Below, piece by piece: positions 1 to 9,236 of a stretch of DNA of 46,162 nt (positions within the stretch are counted from its first letter, which is position 1; each line of letters starts with the position of its first letter). Where the stretch lies: positions 1-46,162 of the forward strand of contig CAJCIQ010000229.1 in the NCBI GenBank assembly GCA_903970475.1, given 5' to 3'. The notes beneath the pieces were generated by a model, which was not told the DNA's origin, searched no databases, and saw nothing but the letters and a program-made list of their open reading frames with translations. This DNA comes from Beijerinckiaceae bacterium. GTDB lineage: Bacteria; Bacteroidota; Bacteroidia; Chitinophagales; Chitinophagaceae. Made by a program: the position numbers and the translations under genes.

Positions 1-372
1 GGCGGGCGCGGCAGCAGGCCTCGAAGCAAACCACCTACCGGCGGCCACCACCGCCTGGAATACCTCTCCCTGGTCAATTCGCTTACCTAATCGAATGATT
101 TGGAGTCCTACTCCAGGTTCCAGCACAAATATCTCAAGGGCCCTTCCCTGATAATGGTGCCAGCATTCATCACTTTGGAGGCGATGAAAAGCAGAGAATT
201 GACCCTCTTCCAGGAGAAAATAAATGGCAGTGGAAAAAGTCCGGTCCCCCTTGAAACGGTTGGGTAACGCGTCTTGCACCACCCAACCGTCGGAACGATA
301 AGTCTCTTTATAATAGCCACCTTCCGGGTGCGGGGTCAACCCAAGGTGGAGGACGAGTTCGGCAGAAGTCAT
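1..372 (-). CDS. Cupin superfamily protein, DUF985 (partial, C-terminus beyond window)
   Basis: An open frame of 124 codons runs from an ATG at 372 leftward off the window edge. The translation starts MTSAELVLHLGLTPHPEGG and carries the family's features: an N-terminal L-x-PHPEGG-YY-ET segment (residues 13-25), STAIYFLL, a FS-FHRL-SDE-WH-Y metal-site-like stretch (about 65-80), and G-WFAS near the edge. These are characteristic of DUF985/Cupin_5 proteins, small single-domain beta-barrels of about 150-170 residues whose biochemical role is not well established. Roughly the last 30-40 residues are therefore missing. It lies 77 bp downstream of the M61 peptidase gene on the same strand and could be co-transcribed. 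A short tandem repeat fills the gap. Family call is confident; function is unknown. Confidence 0.85.
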   Translation of the reverse strand, partial: MTSAELVLHLGLTPHPEGGYYKETYRSDGWVVQDALPNRFKGDRTFSTAIYFLLEEGQFSAFHRLQSDECWHHYQGRALEIFVLEPGVGLQIIRLGKRIDQGEVFQAVVAAGRWFASRPAAAPA

Positions 373-390
373 AGGTTCAAATTTAAAAGT

Positions 391-449
391 GACCGCCAGC
401 CACGCGAAGCGTTGGGACCGCCAGTCGGGCGAAGCGTTGGGACCGCCAG
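391..449. repeat. Short tandem repeat, 25-bp unit, about 2.4 copies
   Basis: Copies start at 391, 416 and 441. Each begins GACCGCCAG, and the first two end GCGAAGCGTTGG. The second copy differs from the first at a few central bases, and the third is only about 9 bp before running into the stop codon of the M61 gene at 450. The unit is more GC-rich than its surroundings and fills most of the spacer between two minus-strand genes. No function is evident. Confidence 0.8.
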
Positions 450-2270
450 CTACTGAGGCCCGAGCCAAGCATTTTGAAGGGCGTCATAGCTGGAAGTATC
501 GCCACTCAAAGGCTGCAATCCATACTGCTGGGCCTCAGCCAGGGTGACGGTAACGGTACCCTGAACACCTCGACTCAGGAATCCAATGGTAACCTTCTGG
601 CCTATGGAAGCAGATCCGAGGTAATCGGTAATGTCGGAAGCGGAGCCTACATTCTTGCCATCAAGGGTGAGGATTTCATCCCCTATATCCAATCCCGCGT
701 CATAGATGGGGGCTCCTTTTACCGCTCCCCTGTCTATAGCGACATGACCATCATCGGCAACCTTGAAAGTCACACGGCCCCACGAGGCTTTTCCTTTACC
801 CGCATTGACGACCTGTAAACCTTCAAATGCGAAATAGGGATCCAGGTTGTCCCTGGTGGTACCATAGACATAATTGGCAAAGAAGGTGTGCGCATAGGCT
901 TTGGTGGTAAGACCTGCCAGGGTAGTTTCCAGGTCTGCGACGTCGTACCAGCGGCCCACTTTACCATATTGGGCCCACAAGGCTTTCATATAGTCATCCA
1001 GGGATTTATGGTAATCTTTGCGCAAATGCAGGTCCAGGATGCAGGCGATATTGGCTCCGTAGTAATAGTAGCTGAAAAAGATATTGCTAAAATTGTTCTT
1101 ATCGATGGATACACCGGCATCGGAAAAAATAGCCGTCTGGCTGGCCCAAATGGGCGTAAAGTAAAGGGCTCCAGGGCTGGTCATGTAGGCATCCACATAA
1201 TGACCGAGCAATGCTATTTCTTCTTGCCTGCTGTTGAATCCGGCCCTGGCCAACAATAGGTTGCCATAGTATTGGGTAAATCCTTCGGCTACCCAAAGCT
1301 CGTTACTCATGTTGGATTTGGTGAAGTTAAATGGCTCAATGGTTTTAGGCCTAAGCCGCTTCACATTCCAGGAATGAAAAAACTCATGCGCACAAACATC
1401 GAGCACCCTGGGAATTTGAGCGCTTTCCACCTGCTTCATGGGAAGGGTGATGCAGGTGGAATTGCGATGTTCCATGCCATCCCCATGGTCCCAGGCATTG
1501 GCATCCAGGATGAAGGTATAGGTGCCGTAATCAAAACTGGCAAACTCACCGAATACCTTGCGCTCTTGGTCCACCAATCTTTTTAAATCGGAAACCAGGG
1601 TGTCCCAAACATCATCGGCAATGGTAGCATGCAGGGTTAACCGGAAGACCAGTGGATTCCCATCCGTATTGGTTACCTGCCAGGTTGCCAAATGAAAGTC
1701 TGACAACTCAGTGGGGCAATCCATCAGGTATTGAAGGCCAGGAGCTGTAAAGGTGTGCGGGTCCGCAGTAGGCATCAATTGGGTCGCTATTTTCCAGTTC
1801 AATTCCTTTGGAATGTCAAAAGTGATTTTAACCGGTGCCTTATCCAGGCCTTCCACCCACATGATAGCCCCTGGCATATTAAAATGGGCATGTGTCCTGT
1901 CTATTCCTACATAAGTGCCGTCAACGTAATCCCCAAACAAAGTGTACTCAAGCATAAATTCAGTCCCATGGGATCTGACTTGATAAATATCTCCATCCAG
2001 GCGGCGGACTTCCAAGGCTTTACCGGAGGCGTCTAGGGCTTTTACATTATACACATTTTTACCAAACTCATGGGTAGCATACCTTCCTGGGGAGGAGCGG
2101 CTCATATGAAAAGTCAACGGGCCGTCAGGCGCCTGACGTACACTGAGTTGAATCTGGGCCTCATGGTGTTCATACTGAGGGAAACTTACCTTATAAGCAA
2201 GGCTGGTTTGGGCGCCTGAAGCCAACGGAAGAGCGGCCAGGGCCGTAATTATAGAAAGCAGTCTGATCAT
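450..2270 (-). CDS. M61 family metallopeptidase with C-terminal PDZ domain
   Basis: Predicted exported aminopeptidase-type zinc protease of the M61 (glycyl aminopeptidase) family, 606 residues. Residues 1-20 form a signal peptide ending near SGAQ. The family's G-EH-ST signature is at about 264-271, the zinc motif HEFFH is at 295-299 and is followed by SWNVKRLRP, and the third ligand lies in VAEGFTQYY (E329). A PDZ domain occupies roughly 505-590 (AGLDIGDEILTLDG). All catalytic residues are present and the length is normal. The activity is probably broad N-terminal amino-acid release in the periplasm, as known for the family. It is divergent from the secreted subtilase gene with about 164 bp between the starts, so both may be controlled from that spacer. 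Confidence 0.95.
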   Translation of the reverse strand: MIRLLSIITALAALPLASGAQTSLAYKVSFPQYEHHEAQIQLSVRQAPDGPLTFHMSRSSPGRYATHEFGKNVYNVKALDASGKALEVRRLDGDIYQVRSHGTEFMLEYTLFGDYVDGTYVGIDRTHAHFNMPGAIMWVEGLDKAPVKITFDIPKELNWKIATQLMPTADPHTFTAPGLQYLMDCPTELSDFHLATWQVTNTDGNPLVFRLTLHATIADDVWDTLVSDLKRLVDQERKVFGEFASFDYGTYTFILDANAWDHGDGMEHRNSTCITLPMKQVESAQIPRVLDVCAHEFFHSWNVKRLRPKTIEPFNFTKSNMSNELWVAEGFTQYYGNLLLARAGFNSRQEEIALLGHYVDAYMTSPGALYFTPIWASQTAIFSDAGVSIDKNNFSNIFFSYYYYGANIACILDLHLRKDYHKSLDDYMKALWAQYGKVGRWYDVADLETTLAGLTTKAYAHTFFANYVYGTTRDNLDPYFAFEGLQVVNAGKGKASWGRVTFKVADDGHVAIDRGAVKGAPIYDAGLDIGDEILTLDGKNVGSASDITDYLGSASIGQKVTIGFLSRGVQGTVTVTLAEAQQYGLQPLSGDTSSYDALQNAWLGPQ

Positions 2271-2390
2271 AAGGGGTAAATCTAGAAAAAATCCCTATTC
2301 CACGGTGGAATGGGGTTAAAGATTCGTGAATTCACCAGTTAATCACTCACCAATCATCAATAAAGTAGTCATATGGAAGGCAAAGAAGCT

Positions 2391-2398
2391 TATTTTTG
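2391..2398 (+). promoter_or_regulatory. Putative Bacteroidota -7 promoter element (TATTTTTG) for the subtilase gene
   Basis: The octamer matches the Bacteroidota TAnnTTTG consensus exactly and lies 37 bp before the ATG at 2435, giving a leader of about 30 nt. I see no good -33 TTTG at the expected spacing, so this is a partial promoter match. It argues against any start upstream of 2435. Confidence 0.5.
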
Positions 2399-2434
2399 AA
2401 ACTTTCATTTTATCAAGCGAGATCTTATCTAGTT

Positions 2435-4126
2435 ATGAAGTGTTTTTTGAAACCGATCCTGTGGGGATGCTTGTTTTTAGCATTAGGCCTTTCTGTGCAG
2501 GCACAGGAAGTGAAGGTGGAAGATGTAACAAATGATTCTTTGAAGGGTTGGCATTTGCTGGACCGTCAAAAGAGCGGATTCTATGGCATATCCCTTCAAC
2601 AGGCCTATGACGAATTGAAGGCAACTGGTAAGAAATCCCAGACAGTGATAGTAGCCATCATCGATTCAGGGGTAGATACTACCCATGAAGACCTTAAAGC
2701 AGTATTGTGGCACAATCCAAAAGAGATACCTGGAAACAAAGTAGACGACGACCACAATGGATACGTCGATGACGTGTTTGGGTGGAACTTTCTGGGCAAT
2801 CCGGACGGCCGGAGCGTTACCAAAGATTCCTATGAGGGGGCCAGGTTATACCATGATCTGAAAGGCAAATACGGTTCAGGAGAAACCATAGACACTTCTT
2901 CGGATGAGAAGAAATTCGAATACAAGGAATGGGTTAAGGTAAAAACACAGTTGGAAGCCGATGCAGAGAGTTCCTCTATGACGGTACTCCACCTCAAAAC
3001 CCTGAACGCAAGTATTCCTATTGCCGACAGCATCATCAGGGAAAGTATGGGCAAACAGGAGTATACGGGTAACGACCTGGTAGCCTATAGCCCGACCAAC
3101 AGTGCCACCACGAAAGCCAAAAATGTCATGATGGCTTTGTTCAAAGGCTTTGATGAAATGAACGCCTCCAATAAAACCCTGATTACAGGTTTTAATGAAT
3201 ACTACAGTGGAGAAGAAGCAAAAGCCACTGCCATTGACAAGGCTCCGGAGAATTACCGCCAGGAGGTAGTTGGGGATAATTATGCCGATATAAACGATCG
3301 CTATTACGGGAACGGAGACCTTATGGGTGGGACGCCTTTCCATGGCACACACGTATCTGGGATCATTGGCGCCGACCGCACCAACAATAAAGGTATTGAA
3401 GGCATTGCCGATAATGTAAAAATCATGGTGGTCAGGGCCCTGGGGGATGGGGACGAACACGATAAGGATATAGCCCTGGCTATCCGTTACGCCGTTGACA
3501 ATGGAGCCAAAGTCATCAATATGAGCTTCGGCAAGCGTTTTTCTCCCCAGAAAGTCTGGGTAGATGATGCCGTAAAATATGCAGCCGCCCATGACGTATT
3601 GCTGGTGCATGCTGCCGGCAATGACCATGAAAATAATGATTCTACCGATAACTTCCCATCACCAGATTATATAGGCGGCCAAGGCCATGCCCCTAACTGG
3701 ATTACGGTAGGCGCTAGCGGAGATCCCAAAACAGGAGGTCTTACGGCTGACTTCTCCAACTACGGCAAGAACTCCGTAGATGTATTTGCACCGGGCGTAC
3801 GGATATATTCCTGTGTGCCAGGTGGCAATACCTATGATTTTGCGGACGGAACCAGCATGGCTACGCCTGTGGTGGTCGGCATTGCAGCCCTCCTGCGCTC
3901 CTATTTCCCTCACCTGACAGCAGAGCAGGTGAAGTATGTCATTGAAAAGTCTGCGATCGCCCCGAATCAGGATGTGACCTTACCCGGTACCGATAAAATG
4001 GTCCCTATGTCTGAACTTTGTAAGTCGGGAGGGATCGTCAACGCATTTAGTGCGGTAAAACTGGCCGAAACCATTAAAGGGAAACAAATCCCTAAATCCA
4101 CTCTGAAAAAACTGAGCAGTGACTAA
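2435..4126 (+). CDS. Secreted S8 family subtilisin-like serine protease
   Basis: 563 residues from the ATG at 2435. This start gives a clean signal peptide (MKCFLKPILWGCLFLALGL, cleavage after VQAQ) and sits just after a TATTTTTG element. The catalytic triad is visible: Asp77 in AIIDSGVD, His303 in HGTHVSG and Ser474 in DGTSMATP, with oxyanion Asn396 in HAAGND. An insertion of about 200 residues separates the Asp and His motifs, a layout familiar from Bacteroidota S8 proteases and possibly involved in substrate selection or maturation. There is no obvious C-terminal sorting domain, so the mature enzyme is probably periplasmic. It is divergent from the M61 peptidase gene, suggesting a shared peptide-degrading role (inference). 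Confidence 0.95.
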   Translation: MKCFLKPILWGCLFLALGLSVQAQEVKVEDVTNDSLKGWHLLDRQKSGFYGISLQQAYDELKATGKKSQTVIVAIIDSGVDTTHEDLKAVLWHNPKEIPGNKVDDDHNGYVDDVFGWNFLGNPDGRSVTKDSYEGARLYHDLKGKYGSGETIDTSSDEKKFEYKEWVKVKTQLEADAESSSMTVLHLKTLNASIPIADSIIRESMGKQEYTGNDLVAYSPTNSATTKAKNVMMALFKGFDEMNASNKTLITGFNEYYSGEEAKATAIDKAPENYRQEVVGDNYADINDRYYGNGDLMGGTPFHGTHVSGIIGADRTNNKGIEGIADNVKIMVVRALGDGDEHDKDIALAIRYAVDNGAKVINMSFGKRFSPQKVWVDDAVKYAAAHDVLLVHAAGNDHENNDSTDNFPSPDYIGGQGHAPNWITVGASGDPKTGGLTADFSNYGKNSVDVFAPGVRIYSCVPGGNTYDFADGTSMATPVVVGIAALLRSYFPHLTAEQVKYVIEKSAIAPNQDVTLPGTDKMVPMSELCKSGGIVNAFSAVKLAETIKGKQIPKSTLKKLSSD

Positions 4127-4180
4127 GGCCCCACCCAACGATGGCCGGATGTTTGCAAGTCTCAATAAACTACTAACCAT

Positions 4181-4699
4181 ATGGCAAGACCCGTGTTTCC
4201 CGATCCAGCACCCTTTTATAAAAAATATGTAGACCTTATAGGAGAAAACGACGTTTTCCTGGCCCTGGAAAATCAAAAGAAAGAGCTGTACCAGCTCCTG
4301 AACAATATTCATTCTTCGAAGTTGACCTATGCCTATGCTCCCGGAAAATGGACCGTGGCTCAGGTTCTACAGCATTGCATGGACGCGGAAAGGATCTTTG
4401 CCTACCGGGCGCTGCGCATAGCCAGGGGAGACAAGACTCCCTTACCAGGATGGGAAGAAAATGACTTTGCGGCCATAGCCAATGTGGACAAGCGGAACCT
4501 GCCAGGACTTATTGAAGAAATCTTTACGGTACGTAAATCCTCTACCATGCTCCTGGAGAGCTTTACCGAAGATTGCTGGTCCCGTACCGGTACCGCCAAT
4601 AATAAACCCATAGACGTATTGACCATTGCCTTCCTCATTGTGGGACATATGCAGCACCATATGGAACTCCTCAGGGAGCGCTATGGAATCGAGGGATAA
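4181..4699 (+). CDS. DinB family protein (DinB_2/YfiT-like)
   Basis: 172-residue four-helix-bundle protein. The DinB-like pattern is clear: KWTVAQVLQHCMDAERIFAYR in the first half and a C-terminal HMQHHMELLRERYG, which supply the three histidines that normally bind a divalent metal. Members act as thiol-dependent or uncharacterised metalloenzymes, and the substrate cannot be read from sequence. The ATG at 4181 is preceded by an AT-rich stretch typical of this phylum. It follows the subtilase by 54 bp on the same strand and may be read through from it. Confident family, unknown reaction. Confidence 0.88.
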   Translation: MARPVFPDPAPFYKKYVDLIGENDVFLALENQKKELYQLLNNIHSSKLTYAYAPGKWTVAQVLQHCMDAERIFAYRALRIARGDKTPLPGWEENDFAAIANVDKRNLPGLIEEIFTVRKSSTMLLESFTEDCWSRTGTANNKPIDVLTIAFLIVGHMQHHMELLRERYGIEG

Positions 4700-4720
4700 G
4701 GTCCGCCGCGGGTCTAATAA

Positions 4721-4791
4721 TGGCGAAAGCGCCGTCGTTACTGATTATGGGCGTCTCGCCATAAATGGCGAGAGCGCCCACGGACGCTCTC
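4721..4791. repeat. Cluster of GC-rich hairpins with mutually exclusive stems, 3' of rnpB
   Basis: The motif ATGGCGARAGCGCC occurs twice (from 4721 and 4765). One stem pairs 4749-4762 with 4765-4779 (one bulge, 2-nt loop). An alternative stem pairs GAGAGCG (4770-4776) with CGCTCTC (4785-4791), and the two share bases 4770-4776. On the minus strand this lies immediately after the RNase P RNA 3' end, so it could aid termination or 3' processing. No T-run follows, so it is not a textbook terminator. Confidence 0.55.
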
Positions 4792-4798
4792 AGTTACA

Positions 4799-5240
4799 TT
4801 GCAGATCTATAAGCCGGATTCTGTCTCCTTTGTCAGGATTGCTATCATTTATCTGGGAGCGTCATTGCTGGCGCCCTCTAGCTGCCTACCCCTGCACCCG
4901 TTATTCCACACCCTAAGGTGTACAATAAACAAAGACGAGCCGCCCTTAAAGGCACATATACGTGGCATTTCAGCATCCAAGGTTTACCCCACCTGCCCAT
5001 TACTGGACAAATGCGTGGGCGCTTACCCCACATTTTCACCATCACCTGCTGAGGCATTAACACCTCAACATAGGCTGTCATTTTCTGTGGCACTGTCTGT
5101 CGCCCGTGTTAGCTGGTTGTAGCCCGCCTGAGCGGACATTCCCCACCTTCACCAGCGCCCGGCTTTTCACCGGTGGATTGCCCTATGCTGTCCGGACTTT
5201 CCTTTCCCTTATTTCAAGGAAACGATAGCACAATCTGCAA
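4799..5240 (-). ncRNA. rnpB: RNase P RNA (catalytic subunit), bacterial type A
   Basis: On the minus strand the RNA opens with TTGCAGAT and closes with ATCTGCAA, which pair to form helix P1 and fix both ends. The conserved 5' core GGAAAGTCCGGAC lies near 5190, the central CACAGAAAATGACAGCC near 5080, GGGTAAACC near 4985, and the 3' core AGAATCCGGCTTATAG just before the end. It cleaves 5' leaders from pre-tRNA together with the RnpA protein. At about 442 nt it is longer than I would expect for a compact type A RNA, the extra length lying in the middle and 3' half. A TAACTTTG element lies 7 nt upstream of the proposed 5' end. Confidence 0.97.
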
Positions 5241-5246
5241 CTGGCA

Positions 5247-5254
5247 CAAAGTTA
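5247..5254 (-). promoter_or_regulatory. Putative -7 element (TAACTTTG) of the rnpB promoter
   Basis: On the minus strand the octamer matches TAnnTTTG and ends 7 nt before the RNA 5' end fixed by P1 pairing at 5240, the expected distance for a Bacteroidota promoter. The -33 element is not clear. Confidence 0.65.
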
Positions 5255-5349
5255 GCGTATTCAAGGATAGAAAGACTTTATCAAAAGTTTACAATCCCAC
5301 TTTTGCTCAAATGCGGTCCAGGGCCTAAATTGCGCAGGTGCGGACCAAC

Positions 5350-7911
5350 ATGAGCTTCAACCAATTGACTATCAATAAATTTATAGCCAATATAGCCCCC
5401 TTATTGACTTGCTTGATCTGCTGGCAGACAAGTTGGGCTCAATATAAATCGATCACCGGTACAGTTGTTGACTCCGCTACCCACTCCCCGCTTCAAAATT
5501 CAAGTCTTAAAATCAAAGGCTCCTCCAGGGGTGCCATTACCGATCCGCAAGGGTTGTTTACGATAACGGTGCCCACCGGCACCAAACAAATTGTATTTAC
5601 GCACACGGGGTATAATTCTTTTACCCTGCATATCTCGGATGAACCTCATCAGGCTTATACGATCCGCATGACTTTGGCCTATACCCGGATGTCAGACGTC
5701 GTGGTAAAGTATAAGAAAACCAAGTACCGCAATAAGAACAATCCAGCCGTTGAGTTGATCCGCCAGGTGATTGACCACAAAGAGTCCAATCAGATCAGGG
5801 CTTATCCTTATACATCCTACAGAGAATATGAGAAAAAAACAATCTCTTTGGATAAGATCCCCTCTTTCCTGTTAAAGCCTAAAATGTTTCAGAAATACCG
5901 ATTCCTGTTCGACAATATAGATTCCACCAAGTATCCGGGCAAGAAGCTGATCCCCTTTTATATTTCTGAGACCCTTACAGATAATTATTACCGGCGTCAC
6001 CCTCCTAAATCAAAACAAGTATTACTGGGCCAGAAGGGTGTGGATTATGGGGAGTTCATAGACATGAAGGGTATCACCAATTTGCTCAATCGGGTATACG
6101 AACCGGTCAATATTTACGAGAATAATATATCCCTGTTCACCACCATGTTCCTGAGCCCCATCTCTACGGTGGCGCCAACCTTCTACATGTATTTTATAAC
6201 GGACACGGTAGTAGAGGACCATATCAAACTGGTGAAGCTGAACTTCATGCCCCGCAACCCGGATGACTTATTGTTCAAGGGCACCCTGTATATAACCCTG
6301 GATGGACATTATGCGGTGAAGAAAGCCGAACTGATGGTATCTAAACACAGTAACCTCAACTATGTCAGGGAGTTTAAGGTTAATGTTCAATATACCAAAG
6401 ACACTTCCCAGCGCTACTATCTGACCCTTTCGGATATGATAGCTGATTTTGGCGTAACCCAGAATACCATAGGGGTATTCGGAGAGCGGTCCTTTGCTTT
6501 TTCTCAATTCACTTCGCCTGCTTCCATACCCGATTCCATCTTTAAGGGTCCCAGCGTAGATACCACGGTACTGGATAGGAAACCAAACGATACGGTCTGG
6601 ACCCAAAACCGGGCCACTCCCCTCACCGCATCCGAGCAAAAAACCTACCTTAACGTAGACAGCCTGACGGGTATGAAATCTTATAAACACCTGATGGATT
6701 ACGCCACGGTCCTGACGGCTGGTTATAAACAGGCCGGCCCTTTTGAAATTGGCCCCCTGGCGACCTTCTATACCTTCAATCCGGTAGAAGGTGACAAGTT
6801 TCGGTTTGGGGGACGATCCACTGTTCACCTGAGCAGGAGGTATTTTGTAGAAGGATATGTGGCTTATGGCACCAAGGATGAGAAATGGAAGTACTTTGGC
6901 AGCGCCACCTATTCCATCAACAACAAATCCATCATCAAATACCCCTACAACTATATACAAACTTCCTACCAGTACGATACCAGGACGCCGGGGCAACTGG
7001 ATGGGTTTTCCCAGGAAAGCAGTTACTCTTCCATCAAAAGGGGGGACAATACCAAATGGCTATATAACCACATATTTAGGGTGAATTATGTGCATGAGTT
7101 TGGGGACCACTTGTCCTATAACCTGGGCCTGAGATATTGGCAACAACAGCCCGGTGGATCCATTGAATACATTTATCAAAAATCACCAACAGATCCGGAT
7201 ACGGTTAGTTCCATCACCACCACTGAATTGTCTGCCACCTTGCGCTGGGCTCCCCATGAGCAGTACTTTGAGGGTAAAGTGGGTAGAGGGCCAATTGCCA
7301 ACAAATACCCCATCTTCACTTTCCGCTATGCGCACGGGGTGAAAGGCCTTATGGGTGGACAATATAACTACAACGACTTACACCTTAATATATACAAGCG
7401 CTTTTACCTGTCGCCCTTTGGTTATTCGGATGTGACCTTTGATGCAGGATACATCACCGGGAAATTACCCTTCCCTTTATTGCAGATTCCCACAGCTAAC
7501 CAGTCCTATGCCTATTATATTGACCAGTACAACATGATGAACTTTGAAGAGTTTGTCAATGACCATTATATAGGTTTGGATATTGACCACTACTTCAATG
7601 GCTTTTTCTTCAATAAAGTGCCCTTCCTGAAATGGCTCAAACTCAGGGAAGTCATTGCCGGTAAGATCCTCTTCGGTGGGGTGCGTGACGAAAACAATCC
7701 CGCCCTGACCGCTGATCAAATGAAATTCCCGACTTCCGGGGGCTTACCAGCTACCTTTATACTCAACAATGGCCCCTATATAGAGGCCAGTGCTGGTGTC
7801 ACTAATATCTTTAAGCTGGTACGCGTGGACATGGTGCATCGGTTCACTTACCTCAACAATCCCAATGTGTCGCCCTGGGGTCTGCGCTTCCGCATAAAGT
7901 TTGATTTCTAA
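5350..7911 (+). CDS. DUF5686 outer-membrane protein with carboxypeptidase-like regulatory domain
   Basis: 853 residues from the ATG at 5350; an in-frame GTG at 5338 is an alternative. The N-terminus is a signal peptide ending near SWAQ. Residues about 35-115 form a CarboxypepD_reg-like beta-sandwich (ITGTVVDSATHSPLQNSS, TDPQGLFTI, GYNSFTL). The rest matches DUF5686: a mixed region, then amphipathic, aromatic-rich strands ending in a terminal Phe (LRFRIKFDF), typical of outer-membrane beta-barrels. The family is common in Bacteroidota but its function is not established; roles in surface assembly are speculative. It converges with the DUF4932-like gene with a 23-bp gap. No defects were seen. 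Confidence 0.88.
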   Translation: MSFNQLTINKFIANIAPLLTCLICWQTSWAQYKSITGTVVDSATHSPLQNSSLKIKGSSRGAITDPQGLFTITVPTGTKQIVFTHTGYNSFTLHISDEPHQAYTIRMTLAYTRMSDVVVKYKKTKYRNKNNPAVELIRQVIDHKESNQIRAYPYTSYREYEKKTISLDKIPSFLLKPKMFQKYRFLFDNIDSTKYPGKKLIPFYISETLTDNYYRRHPPKSKQVLLGQKGVDYGEFIDMKGITNLLNRVYEPVNIYENNISLFTTMFLSPISTVAPTFYMYFITDTVVEDHIKLVKLNFMPRNPDDLLFKGTLYITLDGHYAVKKAELMVSKHSNLNYVREFKVNVQYTKDTSQRYYLTLSDMIADFGVTQNTIGVFGERSFAFSQFTSPASIPDSIFKGPSVDTTVLDRKPNDTVWTQNRATPLTASEQKTYLNVDSLTGMKSYKHLMDYATVLTAGYKQAGPFEIGPLATFYTFNPVEGDKFRFGGRSTVHLSRRYFVEGYVAYGTKDEKWKYFGSATYSINNKSIIKYPYNYIQTSYQYDTRTPGQLDGFSQESSYSSIKRGDNTKWLYNHIFRVNYVHEFGDHLSYNLGLRYWQQQPGGSIEYIYQKSPTDPDTVSSITTTELSATLRWAPHEQYFEGKVGRGPIANKYPIFTFRYAHGVKGLMGGQYNYNDLHLNIYKRFYLSPFGYSDVTFDAGYITGKLPFPLLQIPTANQSYAYYIDQYNMMNFEEFVNDHYIGLDIDHYFNGFFFNKVPFLKWLKLREVIAGKILFGGVRDENNPALTADQMKFPTSGGLPATFILNNGPYIEASAGVTNIFKLVRVDMVHRFTYLNNPNVSPWGLRFRIKFDF

Positions 7912-7934
7912 GACGTCACGGCTCGACCGGAACG

Positions 7935-9083
7935 CTACGCCTTTGCCGGATACTTTTGATGCAACATGGCAAAGATTTCCAGTAGCATGCCTTCAAAACT
8001 GGCTACTTTTCGTTCATGCACATAATCTGTATAGATCAGGTCAGCAACGACATCCACGTGCACAAACCCCCTTCTGTTCTTTTCACTGTTCAATAGATTT
8101 TGATATTCCTCCTGGCTCCTGAACTGACGGGTAAGGGCTATGGATACAGCCCTGGGGAGCAATTCATTGAAGTAATGTGGAAAATCTCCATCCTGTATAT
8201 TCTGGTTTCTTAGGGCCGGGCTATTGGGCATTAGGTAATCCAGCGAATCCACAGAGGTTTTGTATTTGTCGAGCAAAGGACCGGTAAAGGCGTGAGTGCC
8301 TTCGTGCCAGGCAAAGTTGTAGAGGTCAGCCTGGAAGGTCATCTTGCCCGTACTATCCTTATCTCCGAAGTAACCCAACTGGTAAATATAATATCCTTTA
8401 TAAGCGCTATTCACCAGGTCAGGCATGATAGTATGAGCGCCCCAATCATTGATGGGGTCCATGCAAATCAGCCAGTGGTGTTCCGCTTTTACGTCGATCA
8501 GGCTGTCGAATATACGTATAGGTTCCTTCACACTTATAGCCAGTCCGGAAGCCCAGGCTTTATACGCTTCCTGGTGAGCCATGTAGAAATCATGGAAATG
8601 CGTGTCCTTATAAAATTGCATGCAAAGGTCCAGGTACCAGTTCAGGGTATCTTTGGAAAAGCTCTTATACCATACACTGCTGTCGGGAATAGGACTCCTT
8701 TGAATGTTGGGGAATCCATTCAGGCTCAGGCCACATTCTACGAGGTCGGAAAATATCCGGTAATCAAAGTTGAACATGGCCAGGACAGCCGGATGGTTGC
8801 GGTAAGGGGTAAAATACTTACGGACGTCGTTTTTATAAGAAGAGGGCGTATTGTTCTCCAGGTGTCCACCCAGGTATTGGATGACACTCATGAGTTCAAT
8901 GCCTTCCTGGACCCCGATGGTCAGGTTGGGTAAGGGAGACCAGCCCTGGGGTTGGCAAACAGGAGCGGATAGATGAGATGGGATATAGGCGCTGGCGCCA
9001 GTGCCGGTAAGCGTTTTTTGGGCGACGCAAGGACTCAGCCCAAGGAGCGTAAGCAGCAGAAGCGGGGTGCAGAGGGTCTTCAT
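7935..9083 (-). CDS. DUF4932-like secreted protein, putative zinc metalloprotease
   Basis: 382 residues from the ATG at 9083, chosen because it gives a signal peptide (MKTLCTPLLLLTLLGLS, cleavage near VAQ); longer in-frame starts upstream add an implausible leader. The middle carries a WHEGTHAF motif (HExxH, His260/Glu261/His264), consistent with a gluzincin-type zinc site, and a later conserved E-x-LPRAVS segment may hold the third ligand. The overall layout resembles DUF4932 proteins, whose substrate is unknown. It is divergent from the LytS-type kinase gene with about 150 bp between them. The family name is moderately certain; protease activity is inference from the motif. Confidence 0.6.
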   Translation of the reverse strand: MKTLCTPLLLLTLLGLSPCVAQKTLTGTGASAYIPSHLSAPVCQPQGWSPLPNLTIGVQEGIELMSVIQYLGGHLENNTPSSYKNDVRKYFTPYRNHPAVLAMFNFDYRIFSDLVECGLSLNGFPNIQRSPIPDSSVWYKSFSKDTLNWYLDLCMQFYKDTHFHDFYMAHQEAYKAWASGLAISVKEPIRIFDSLIDVKAEHHWLICMDPINDWGAHTIMPDLVNSAYKGYYIYQLGYFGDKDSTGKMTFQADLYNFAWHEGTHAFTGPLLDKYKTSVDSLDYLMPNSPALRNQNIQDGDFPHYFNELLPRAVSIALTRQFRSQEEYQNLLNSEKNRRGFVHVDVVADLIYTDYVHERKVASFEGMLLEIFAMLHQKYPAKA

Positions 9084-9236
9084 AACTTGTTTTTCCCAAA
9101 ACTCTAAAAAACGCGCCGGCGACAAGGGAGGAATTGACCAACAGCCCTTTTTCAGGTATAACCTGTTCATCCATAAAAGGAGGGCATTCATTAATAGATC
9201 ACCCGCATAAATGGGATAAAACCTATTTTGGCGCCT

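Noticed and set aside
2876-3628. Minus-strand 250-codon open frame within the subtilase gene
   Set aside because: The plus strand encodes the intact S8 catalytic domain with all motifs; the antisense frame lacks any recognisable domain.
4799-5122. Plus-strand open frame starting MQIYKPDSVSFVRI
   Set aside because: It is antisense to the RNase P RNA; frames beginning this way are a well-known artefact of rnpB.
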